64,000 nt of DNA from Pseudomonas triticicola (GTDB lineage Bacteria > Pseudomonadota > Gammaproteobacteria > Pseudomonadales > Pseudomonadaceae), in contig NZ_JAHSTX010000001.1 of NCBI RefSeq assembly GCF_019145375.1, positions 124,001-188,000 of the forward strand, read 5' to 3'. The notes below the pieces were generated by a model that saw only the letters and a list, made by a program, of their open reading frames with translations, was not told the DNA's origin and searched no databases. A program made the translations under genes and the position numbers. Positions 50,717 through 59,983 of this stretch are shown here, one piece after another (position 1 is the first letter of the stretch; each line of letters begins with the position of its first letter).

Positions 50717-51262
50717 GACGTGTCGTCTCCTGCGTGAGGGCTTGTGCCCGTGTGAAACCTGATGGGTTGGTTTTTCACACGGCCAAAGCCGCGTTGGATG
50801 TCGTTTTTTGCAGCGCTGCACGCAGGCAAATAAACAGAAATTTTGACGGGTTCCGAGAGCCTCTGATGGGCGCAATCAGCGTCGGGCACTGTTGCGGGGC
50901 TTCAGAATGGCTTTTGCTCCCTGTAAGGGAATATTGCTGACCCGTATAGGGCGGCATTATAGGGAAATTTTTACCGGCGTGGTGCGGCGAATCGGCTCAT
51001 GTGAGGCCGAGGAGGGGGTGGATTTCGGTCCGACCGAGGGATTACAGGGCTTTGCGCGGAGTCGACCCCGGCAGATTTTTTTTCGTTAATTTTTTGGCAG
51101 GTGTTTTTTTGTTTAAAAAATAGCCAGAAAAGTGGGTTTTTCACTATATCTAGTGTTTTGCAAGCGTTTTTCACGGCTCCAGACACAACTGAGCCCGACC
51201 GAAGCCGGGCTGGAATCGACCCTCAATGTAGCGCTGAGCGATCCGATTCGGTGCAGTCTGAT
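50717..51262 (-). promoter_or_regulatory. 546-bp upstream region of nrdB
   Basis: No gene is visible. Read on the minus strand it holds a -10-like TATAAT (50956-50961), which would give a transcript leader of about 235 bases, and an NrdR-type palindrome farther up. A T-rich tract at 51078-51120 separates it from the DUF2790 gene. Long leaders with NrdR control are known for nrdAB; here it serves nrdB alone. Confidence 0.55.
51142..51155. promoter_or_regulatory. NrdR box
   Basis: CACTATATCTAGTG, an almost perfect palindrome of the NrdR consensus (ACACWATATNTWGTGT), 425 bp upstream of the nrdB start. The expected second box three helical turns away was not clear by eye. Confidence 0.6.
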
Positions 51263-51523
51263 TCAGTTCGTGCAGCCATTGCCCATGATGCTGTAGCGCA
51301 GGATGTGGCGTTGGCCTTTGGAGTCGTCGTATTCCATTTTTGCCGGTACTACTTCGCAGACATTTGGAATTTCGCTCATCGATACAACTTTGGCGATGTC
51401 CAGGTGTGTGGAGTATGTGTATTCCTCGATGACCGGTTGTTGCTGTGCGACATCAGTCGGGACCTCGTCTGCCATGGCGGTTGCGCACAGACTGCTGAGG
51501 GCCAGAACCAATAAAGCTTTCAT
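51263..51523 (-). CDS. Exported DUF2790 protein
   Basis: An 86-residue periplasmic protein: signal peptide MKALLVLALSSLCATAMA, then the DUF2790 domain IEEYTYSTHLDIAKVVSMSEIPNVCEVVPAKMEYDDSKGQRHILRYSIMGNGCTN with two cysteines probably bridged. Small proteins of this family are numerous in Pseudomonas and many respond to copper or envelope stress; the function is unknown. AGGTGA precedes ATG 51523. It lies upstream of nrdB on the same strand but 546 bp away. Confidence 0.87.
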   Translation of the reverse strand: MKALLVLALSSLCATAMADEVPTDVAQQQPVIEEYTYSTHLDIAKVVSMSEIPNVCEVVPAKMEYDDSKGQRHILRYSIMGNGCTN

Positions 51524-51765
51524 TTCTAATTCACCTTTTTGAGGTCGAGTGGGGTCACGCAACCTTTTTAGGGTTGCGTGTGGAGCTTGAGTATTTGATG
51601 CGTTACTTGGAGAGCTGGATTAACGGCCTTCGTGGGGGCTGTAACGTTGTTAATCGCGGTTGCCTTGTTGGCGAGGTGAATTTTAGGGCGGTGGGGCCGG
51701 GGTAAACAGAGCGGGTTTTGATAAACACTTTTGGCATATTTGGTAACAATCCCTCGCGCGGCCCC
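51524..51765 (+). other. Intergenic region between the DUF2790 gene and the acs promoter side
   Basis: About 240 bp containing the DUF2790 gene promoter on the minus strand and no recognised gene. A T-rich stretch near 51560 and the GGGGCCGGGGT run near 51700 are the only features noted. Confidence 0.35.
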
Positions 51766-51851
51766 TGTAGGAGTTGTCGAGTGCAACGAGGCTGCGATCT
51801 TTTGATCTTGCTTTGAAGATCAAAAGATCGCAGCCTGCGGCAGCTCCTACA
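51766..51851. repeat. REP-like palindrome of the GATCGCAGCC family, second member
   Basis: The arms GGCTGCGATCTTTTGATCTT and its complement AAGATCAAAAGATCGCAGCC (ending near 51835) surround a short GCTTTG loop, with outer GTAGGAG/CTCCTAC ends. Related to 7605-7684 but with a longer inner stem. It lies about 80 bp before the acs start. Confidence 0.85.
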
Positions 51852-51932
51852 ACCATCGTCGAATGGTTCTATGGGCCCCACCCGGCTACAACGGGGTCAT
51901 ACAAAAACAACTATTACACCGAGGTAGGAAAG

Positions 51933-53888
<1,956 letters not shown>

Positions 53889-53903
53889 GCGTTAGAAGCA
53901 TAG

Positions 53904-53938
53904 GAGCCCTGCCCGGTTTTGCCGGATGGGGCTTTTTT
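53904..53938 (+). terminator. Rho-independent terminator after acsA
   Basis: AGCCCTGCCCGG and GCCGGATGGGGCT pair with two small mismatches around TTTT, followed by six T residues. Confidence 0.85.
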
Positions 53939-53974
53939 GTGTCTGGTGGATTTGTGTCGATCGGGCTGGCCTCA

Positions 53975-54042
53975 TCGCGAGCAGGCTCGCTCCCACAAGG
54001 AAACGGGCGCATTTCAAATGTGGGAGCGAGCCTGCTCGCGAA
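53975..54042. repeat. REP pair, tail-to-tail orientation
   Basis: TCGCGAGCAGGCTCGCTCCC and GTGGGAGCGAGCCTGCTCGC facing away from each other, about 20 bp apart, between acsA and the aot cluster. Confidence 0.92.
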
Positions 54043-54582
54043 GGCGATCTGTCAGACACCGCAGTAGTCAGCTGTAGGAAACCGCAACACCCCAACCAAT
54101 AATTATCGATCTGCACCGTCAGACCTTTCCCGCTGTTACCCGCCACAACCCAATGTGTAACCGCCCGCGCCAAACCGGGGCGAAGGGAAACGCGGTGCGC
54201 CGTTTTAGAGCCTCCAAAGCCCCGCGGAAAAATAAGACATAACGCTGCGCTTGCCGGATTAGAAGGGTTTGCGAATAATGGGCCCGCAACTTGCAATATG
54301 TATCGGTTCACTGTCTTTCGCTCTTGCATGAAATTGCAGGGCTGTCAATGAGCTCAAACCGCTTTCTCGGTGCATCTGTAATTAGTTGTCGCATTGAAGA
54401 AATATCGGCTTCGGGCCTGTCGTTAGAATGCCGATCACTCGCTCATCGTGGCTGACGTTGAAATCGCCTGCGGTTTCAACGGGAAATTTCCGCCGATGCG
54501 CAACCGATTTCCGATTCACCCATTCGCATATTGGGCTGTCGCTCACTCTGCCGTTTTTGCCCTTTACCGATGGAGTCCCAAG
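54043..54582 (+). promoter_or_regulatory. Promoter and leader region of the aot operon with ArgR half-sites
   Basis: No gene is visible in these 540 bp. TGTCGCATTGAAGA (54387-54400) and TGTCGTTAGAATGC (54418-54431) are direct repeats whose starts are 31 bases, three helical turns, apart; they resemble the P. aeruginosa ArgR half-site TGTCGC-N6-AA. They suit arginine-dependent activation of aotJ. The -10 could lie near 54440 but is not clear. Confidence 0.5.
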
Positions 54583-55356
54583 ATGAAGAAACTTGTGCTG
54601 CTTGGCGCCCTGGCACTGTCCGTGCTGTCGCTGAATGCCGTCGCTGACGAAAAACCTGTGAAGATCGGCATCGAAGCGGCTTACCCTCCATTCGCTTCGA
54701 AAGCACCGGACGGCAGCATCGTCGGTTTCGACTACGACATCGGCAACGCGCTGTGCGAAGAGATGAAGGTCAAGTGTGTGTGGGTCGAGCAAGAGTTCGA
54801 CGGTCTGATCCCGGCTCTCAAAGTGCGCAAGATCGACGCCATCCTGTCGTCGATGTCGATCACCGAAGATCGCAAGAAGTCGGTCGACTTCACCAACAAG
54901 TACTACAACACTCCGGCGCGTCTGGTCATGAAGGCCGGCACTCAGGTCAGCGAAGGTCTGGCTGAGCTGAAAGGCAAGAACATCGGCGTACAGCGTGGCT
55001 CGATCCACGAGCGTTTCGCCCGCGAAGTTCTCGCTCCACTGGGCGCCGAGATCAAGCCGTACGGCTCGCAGAACGAAATCTACCTCGACGTGGCTGCCGG
55101 TCGCCTCGACGGTACCGTGGCTGACGCCACCCTGCTGGACGATGGTTTCCTGAAAACCGACGCCGGCAAAGGCTTCGCATTCGTTGGCCCGGCCTTCACC
55201 GACGTCAAATACTTCGGCGACGGCGTAGGTATCGCAGTGCGCAAGGGCGACGCCCTGAAAGACAAGATCAACACTGCCATCGCGGCCATCCGCGAAAACG
55301 GCAAATACAAAGCAATCCAGGACAAGTACTTCGCCTTCGACATCTACGGCAAGTAA
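54583..55356 (+). CDS. aotJ: Arginine/ornithine periplasmic binding protein
   Basis: A 257-residue periplasmic receptor. Signal peptide [21 protein letters not shown]; then [82 protein letters not shown], the LAO/ArgT fold with the amino-acid-binding residues ([16 protein letters not shown]). It delivers arginine and ornithine to AotQM. GGAG precedes ATG 54583. An intrinsic-terminator-like hairpin follows it, so it may be made in excess over the other components. Confidence 0.94.
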   Translation: MKKLVLLGALALSVLSLNAVADEKPVKIGIEAAYPPFASKAPDGSIVGFDYDIGNALCEEMKVKCVWVEQEFDGLIPALKVRKIDAILSSMSITEDRKKSVDFTNKYYNTPARLVMKAGTQVSEGLAELKGKNIGVQRGSIHERFAREVLAPLGAEIKPYGSQNEIYLDVAAGRLDGTVADATLLDDGFLKTDAGKGFAFVGPAFTDVKYFGDGVGIAVRKGDALKDKINTAIAAIRENGKYKAIQDKYFAFDIYGK

Positions 55357-55377
55357 GACGTCTCTGCGACAAGTCCG

Positions 55378-55421
55378 AAATGGCGCAAGCAACAGAATCT
55401 CTGCGGTTTGCGCCATTTTTT
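55378..55421 (+). terminator. Terminator-like hairpin between aotJ and aotQ
   Basis: AAATGGCGCAA (55378-55388) and TTGCGCCATTT (55408-55418) form an 11-bp stem with a T-run (TTTTTT) in the right arm and after it. It should allow partial read-through into aotQMOP. Confidence 0.75.
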
Positions 55422-55447
55422 CATCCCAACTTTCGAGGACCTGAATC

Positions 55448-56137
55448 ATGTTGAAAGGCTACGGGGCTGTCATCCTCGATGGCGCATGGCTGACGCTTCA
55501 GCTCGCCTTGTCGTCCATGGCTCTGGCCATCGTTCTCGGGCTGATCGGTGTCGCGTTGCGCCTGTCGCCGGTGCGCTGGCTGGCGTGGCTGGGCGACCTG
55601 TATTCGACGGTGATCCGCGGCATTCCCGATCTGGTGCTGATCCTGCTGATCTTCTACGGCGGTCAGGACTTGCTCAACCGCGTCGCGCCGATGCTCGGCT
55701 ATGACGACTACATCGACCTGAACCCGCTGGCCGCCGGTATCGGCACCCTCGGTTTCATCTTCGGTGCGTACCTCTCGGAGACCTTCCGCGGTGCGTTCAT
55801 GGCGATCCCCAAGGGCCAGGCCGAAGCGGGCATGGCGTACGGCATGAGCAGTTTTCAGGTGTTCTTCCGGGTGATGGTGCCGCAGATGATTCGTCTGGCG
55901 ATTCCCGGCTTCACCAACAACTGGCTGGTACTGACCAAGGCCACCGCGCTGATTTCCGTGGTCGGTCTGCAAGACATGATGTTCAAGGCCAAGCAGGCGG
56001 CAGATGCCACGCGCGAGCCTTTCACCTTCTTCCTCGCAGTGGCGGCGATGTACCTGGTGATCACCAGTGTTTCGTTGCTGGCATTGCGTCACCTTGAGAA
56101 GCGCTACTCGGTAGGCGTAAGGGCGGCTGATCTATGA
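55448..56137 (+). CDS. aotQ: Arginine/ornithine ABC transporter permease
   Basis: A 229-residue HisQ-type inner-membrane permease. Five hydrophobic segments; the cytosolic EAA loop is EAGMAYGMSSFQVFFRVMVPQMIRLAIPGFTNNWL, and YSTVIRGIPDLVLILLIFYGG the conserved first loop. Forms a heterodimer with the next protein. Its stop overlaps the aotM start by four bases (ATGA). Confidence 0.94.
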   Translation: MLKGYGAVILDGAWLTLQLALSSMALAIVLGLIGVALRLSPVRWLAWLGDLYSTVIRGIPDLVLILLIFYGGQDLLNRVAPMLGYDDYIDLNPLAAGIGTLGFIFGAYLSETFRGAFMAIPKGQAEAGMAYGMSSFQVFFRVMVPQMIRLAIPGFTNNWLVLTKATALISVVGLQDMMFKAKQAADATREPFTFFLAVAAMYLVITSVSLLALRHLEKRYSVGVRAADL

Positions 56138-56832
56138 TCTTCGACTACAACGTCATCTGGGAGGCACTGCCGCTGTACTTCAGCGGCCTGCTGACCACCC
56201 TCAAACTGCTCGCGCTGTCGCTGTTCTTCGGCTTGCTCGCGGCGTTGCCGCTGGGGCTGATGCGCGTCTCGAAAAACCCGTTCGTCAACGGCGCCGCGTG
56301 GCTGTACACCTACGTGATTCGTGGCACGCCGATGCTGGTGCAGCTGTTCCTGATCTACTACGGTCTGGCCCAGTTTGAAGCGGTACGCGAAAGCTTCCTG
56401 TGGCCGTGGCTGTCCAGCGCAACGTTCTGCGCCTGCCTGGCTTTTGCCGTGAACACCAGCGCCTACACCGCAGAAATCATTGCCGGCAGCCTCAAGGCCA
56501 CGCCGAACGGTGAGATCGAAGCGGCCAAGGCCATGGGCATGTCGCGCTTCAAACTGTACAAGCGCATCCTGCTGCCGTCGGCCCTGCGCCGGGCGCTGCC
56601 GCAGTACAGCAACGAAGTGATCATGATGCTGCAGACCACCAGTCTGGCGTCGATCGTGACCCTGATCGACATCACTGGCGCGGCACGTACCGTCAACGCG
56701 CAGTTCTACCTGCCGTTCGAGGCGTACATCACCGCCGGCGTGTTCTACCTGTGCCTGACCTTCATTCTGGTCAAGCTGTTCAAACTGGCCGAGCGTCGCT
56801 GGTTGAGCTACCTCGCGCCACGGAAGCACTGA
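56134..56832 (+). CDS. aotM: Arginine/ornithine ABC transporter permease
   Basis: A 232-residue HisM-type permease. YTYVIRGTPMLVQLFLIYYGLAQF is the first loop and EAAKAMGMSRFKLYKRILLPSALRRALPQYSNEVIMML the EAA loop that contacts AotP. About five membrane segments. ATG 56134 overlaps the aotQ stop; the aotO gene begins two bases after the stop, so translation is coupled throughout. Confidence 0.94.
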   Translation: MIFDYNVIWEALPLYFSGLLTTLKLLALSLFFGLLAALPLGLMRVSKNPFVNGAAWLYTYVIRGTPMLVQLFLIYYGLAQFEAVRESFLWPWLSSATFCACLAFAVNTSAYTAEIIAGSLKATPNGEIEAAKAMGMSRFKLYKRILLPSALRRALPQYSNEVIMMLQTTSLASIVTLIDITGAARTVNAQFYLPFEAYITAGVFYLCLTFILVKLFKLAERRWLSYLAPRKH

Positions 56833-56833
56833 T

Positions 56834-57946
56834 ATGCAACGCATCGACCACGTATTGCCGTGGAGCCACCTAGGCAGCGAGCGCAAGGTTTCGGTTTTCC
56901 GTTTCGGCAGCGGCGAGCGCAAGGCCTACATCCAGGCCAGCCTGCACGCCGATGAACTGCCGGGCATGCGCACCGCCTGGGAGCTGAAAAAGCGCCTCGG
57001 CGAACTCGAAGCACAAGGCTTGCTCAACGGCGTGATCGAGCTGGTGCCAGTGGCCAATCCGCTGGGTCTCGGGCAATTGCTGCAAGGCAATTTCCAGGGC
57101 CGTTTCGAGGCGGGCAGCGGCAAGAATTTCAACCGTGACTTCGTCGAGCTCAGCGCGCCGGTTGTGGCGGCACTGGGCGAAAAGCTCGGTGATGATCCGC
57201 ATGCCAATGTGCGCCTGATCCGCCAGGCAATGGCCGACCACCTGGCCGGCCTGCCTGAAGCGAGCAGCCAGTTGCAGGGCATGCAGCGTGTCTTGCTCAG
57301 CCACGCCTGCACCGCTGACGTCGTGCTGGATCTGCACTGCGACGCCGAAGCCGCGCTGCACATGTACGCGCTGCCGCAGCACTGGCCGCAGTGGCGTTCG
57401 CTGTCGGCGCACCTGAACGTCAAGGTTGGTTTGCTCGCCGAAGATTCCGGCGGCAGCTCGTTCGACGAAGCCTGCTCGCTGCCGTGGCTGCGCCTGTCGC
57501 GGCAGTTTCCCGATGCGCAGATTCCGCTGGCGTGTCTGGCGACGACCATCGAGCTGGGCGGGCAGGCCGACACTGGCCGCGTCGAAGCCGAGGCTTATGC
57601 CGAAGGCATTCTGGCGTTCCTTGCCGAGCAAGGCCTGATCACCGGCGAGTGGCCGGACCCGGCCTTCGAACCGTGCGAAGGCCTGCCGTTCGAAGGCACC
57701 GAATTGCTGTTTGCGCCGCACCCCGGTGTGGTGAGTTTTGCCCGCAAGCCCGGCGAATGGGTCGAGGCGGGCGACGAGATTTTTCAAGTGATCGACCCTG
57801 TGTCCGATCGGGTCAGCACGGTATGTGCTGGTACGTCCGGGGTGCTGTTTGCCATTGAACGGCTGCGCTATGCCCAACCCGGTTTCTGGCTGGCCAAGGT
57901 GGCGGGGCGCGAAGCGCTGCGTCACGGGCGCTTGCTCAACGACTGA
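56834..57946 (+). CDS. aotO: Succinylglutamate desuccinylase/aspartoacylase-family protein
   Basis: A 370-residue M14-like zinc hydrolase. Zinc ligands HADE (about 38-41) and His 168 in VLDLHCDAE; substrate-binding Arg in NFNRDF (98-103); a catalytic Glu near TIELGGQAD; and a C-terminal biotin-carrier-like region PHPGVVSFARKPGEWVEAGDEIFQVIDP. In P. aeruginosa aotO lies in the same place and is not needed for transport; the substrate is unknown. Confidence 0.92.
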   Translation: MQRIDHVLPWSHLGSERKVSVFRFGSGERKAYIQASLHADELPGMRTAWELKKRLGELEAQGLLNGVIELVPVANPLGLGQLLQGNFQGRFEAGSGKNFNRDFVELSAPVVAALGEKLGDDPHANVRLIRQAMADHLAGLPEASSQLQGMQRVLLSHACTADVVLDLHCDAEAALHMYALPQHWPQWRSLSAHLNVKVGLLAEDSGGSSFDEACSLPWLRLSRQFPDAQIPLACLATTIELGGQADTGRVEAEAYAEGILAFLAEQGLITGEWPDPAFEPCEGLPFEGTELLFAPHPGVVSFARKPGEWVEAGDEIFQVIDPVSDRVSTVCAGTSGVLFAIERLRYAQPGFWLAKVAGREALRHGRLLND

Positions 57947-57973
57947 CTGACTGTTTTTGTGAGAACCGACCGC

Positions 57974-58738
57974 ATGTACAAACTTGAAGTCCAAGACCTG
58001 CATAAACGCTATGGCAGTCACGAAGTGCTCAAGGGCGTGTCCCTGAAAGCCGCCGCCGGCGATGTGATCAGCATCATCGGCTCCAGTGGCTCCGGCAAAA
58101 GTACTTTCCTGCGCTGCATCAACCTGCTCGAGCAGCCGCACGCCGGCAAGATCCTGCTCAACAACGAAGAGCTGAAACTGGTGGCGAACAAGGACGGCGC
58201 GCTGAAAGCCGCTGATCCGAAGCAGCTGCAACGCATGCGTTCGCGCCTGTCGATGGTGTTCCAGCATTTCAACCTGTGGTCGCACATGACCGCGCTGGAA
58301 AACATCATGGAAGCGCCAGTGCATGTGCTTGGCGTGTCCAAGGCCGAAGCCCGCGAGAAAGCCGAGCACTACCTGAACAAGGTTGGCGTGGCCCATCGCA
58401 AAGATGCGTTCCCGGGGCACATGTCCGGCGGCGAGCAGCAGCGTGTGGCAATTGCCCGGGCGCTGGCGATGGAGCCGGAAGTGATGCTGTTCGACGAACC
58501 GACCTCGGCCCTTGACCCTGAACTGGTTGGCGACGTGCTGAAAGTCATGCAGGCGCTGGCGCAGGAAGGCCGGACCATGGTCGTGGTGACCCACGAAATG
58601 GGCTTCGCCCGTGAAGTGTCAAACCAGTTGGTGTTCCTGCACAAAGGCGTCGTCGAAGAAAGCGGCAACCCGCGCGAAGTGCTGGTCAACCCGCAGTCGG
58701 AGCGCTTGCAGCAGTTCCTGTCGGGCAGCCTGAAATAA
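57974..58738 (+). CDS. aotP: Arginine/ornithine ABC transporter ATP-binding protein
   Basis: A 254-residue HisP-type ATPase. Walker A GSSGSGKST (36-44), Q-loop in VFQHFNLWSHMTALENI, signature MSGGEQQRVAIARA, Walker B VMLFDEPTSALD and the switch His in VVTHEM. ATG 57974 is used; GTG 57959 would add five residues. It powers AotQM. A REP pair lies between it and argR. Confidence 0.95.
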   Translation: MYKLEVQDLHKRYGSHEVLKGVSLKAAAGDVISIIGSSGSGKSTFLRCINLLEQPHAGKILLNNEELKLVANKDGALKAADPKQLQRMRSRLSMVFQHFNLWSHMTALENIMEAPVHVLGVSKAEAREKAEHYLNKVGVAHRKDAFPGHMSGGEQQRVAIARALAMEPEVMLFDEPTSALDPELVGDVLKVMQALAQEGRTMVVVTHEMGFAREVSNQLVFLHKGVVEESGNPREVLVNPQSERLQQFLSGSLK

Positions 58739-58804
58739 ATCAGGGCTGCCGTTGTGCACCAGATTAGGTCATGCTTCGCGATCTTCTGGCTGGTTCAGAT
58801 CCCC

Positions 58805-58894
58805 TGTGGGAGCGAGCCTGCTCGCGAAAGCGGTAGAACAGCCAGCAATTATGTTGACTGGTACACCGCCTTCGCGAGCAGGCTCGCTCCCACA
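58805..58894. repeat. REP pair between aotP and argR
   Basis: Inverted GTGGGAGCGAGCCTGCTCGC pair with a 45-bp spacer, placed inside the aot-argR transcription unit known from P. aeruginosa. Confidence 0.92.
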
Positions 58895-58988
58895 GTCTGA
58901 TCTTCACCGGTTTCAGGATTTGTATTCATTTCCGGGCTAGCATTGGCCCATGCCTTCATCACCGTTGTTCGTTTCGGATTGCCCGCCC

Positions 58989-59969
58989 ATGACTGCCCAT
59001 CGAATTGGTTTCCTGATTTGGCCCAGCACTAAAGCGTTGACGCTGGCGCTGGCGGAGGAGGCCTTGCGTGTTGCGCAGCGGGTGCACCCGGACGTGGTTT
59101 ACGAACTGTCGTTCTTGCAGGCCGAGCCGCAGACCGAAGGGGCCTGGCAATTGCCCGGCGAACCCTGGGCCGGCAAGCTCGAGAACTTCCAGAAACTCTT
59201 TCTGCTCGCTGACGAGCCGCCGACCACCCTGGCGCCGGCGCTGAGCAGTGCGCTCAAGCAACTGGTGCGTGCCGGTTGCGTGATCGGTGGTCTGTCAGCC
59301 GGTGTCTATCCGCTGGCCCAGCTCGGTTTGCTCGACGGTTATCGCGCCGCCGTGCACTGGCGCTGGCAGGACGATTTCGCTGAGCGCTTCCCGAAAGTCA
59401 TCGCCACCAGTCATCTGTTCGACTGGGACCGCGACCGCCTGACCGCTTGCGGCGGCATGTCGGTGCTCGACCTGTTGCTCGCGGTGCTGGCCCGCGATCA
59501 CGGTGCGGAACTGGCCGGTGCGGTTTCGGAAGAACTGGTCGTCGAGCGCATCCGCGAGGGTGGTGAGCGTCAGCGCATTCCGTTGCAGAATCGCCTCGGC
59601 TCCAGCCATCCGAAGCTGACCCAGGCGGTGTTGCTGATGGAAGCCAACATCGAAGAGCCGCTGACCACCGACGAAATCGCCCAGCACGTGTGCGTATCCC
59701 GTCGGCAGTTGGAACGGATCTTCAAGCAATACCTCAACCGTGTGCCGAGCCAGTACTACCTGGAACTGCGCCTGAACAAGGCCCGGCAGATGTTGATGCA
59801 GACCAGCAAGTCGATCATCCAGATCGGCCTCTCGTGTGGCTTCTCCTCGGGGCCGCATTTCTCCAGCGCCTATCGCAACTTCTTCGGTGCCACGCCGCGC
59901 GAAGATCGCAACCAGCGGCGCAGCAGCAGTCCGTTCGAATTGTCGTCAGTGCCGCCGGAGCGTGGCTGA
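58989..59969 (+). CDS. argR: Arginine-responsive AraC-family regulator ArgR
   Basis: A 326-residue activator/repressor of arginine catabolism and uptake. N-terminal DJ-1/amidotransferase-like sensor (IGFLIWPSTKALTLALAEEALRVAQ; CVIGGLSAGVYPLAQLGLLDGYRAAVHWRW), C-terminal AraC helix-turn-helix (EIAQHVCVSRRQLERIFKQYLNRVPSQYYLELRLNKARQMLMQTSKSIIQIGLSCGFSSGPHFSSAYRNFFGATP). It is the last gene of the aot cluster in P. aeruginosa. ATG 58989 gives MTAHRIGFLIWP, the family start. A short gap of 14 bp separates its stop from the converging giant LRR gene, with no terminator visible. Confidence 0.95.
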   Translation: MTAHRIGFLIWPSTKALTLALAEEALRVAQRVHPDVVYELSFLQAEPQTEGAWQLPGEPWAGKLENFQKLFLLADEPPTTLAPALSSALKQLVRAGCVIGGLSAGVYPLAQLGLLDGYRAAVHWRWQDDFAERFPKVIATSHLFDWDRDRLTACGGMSVLDLLLAVLARDHGAELAGAVSEELVVERIREGGERQRIPLQNRLGSSHPKLTQAVLLMEANIEEPLTTDEIAQHVCVSRRQLERIFKQYLNRVPSQYYLELRLNKARQMLMQTSKSIIQIGLSCGFSSGPHFSSAYRNFFGATPREDRNQRRSSSPFELSSVPPERG

Positions 59970-59983
59970 GCGCGGATCGACCC

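Noticed and set aside
54382-55449. A 355-codon open frame on the minus strand opposite aotJ
   Set aside because: Shadow of aotJ; aotJ has a signal peptide and family motifs, this frame has none.
56870-58594. A 574-codon open frame on the minus strand across aotO and aotP
   Set aside because: It spans two genes of the conserved aot operon on the opposite strand and has no domain pattern of its own.
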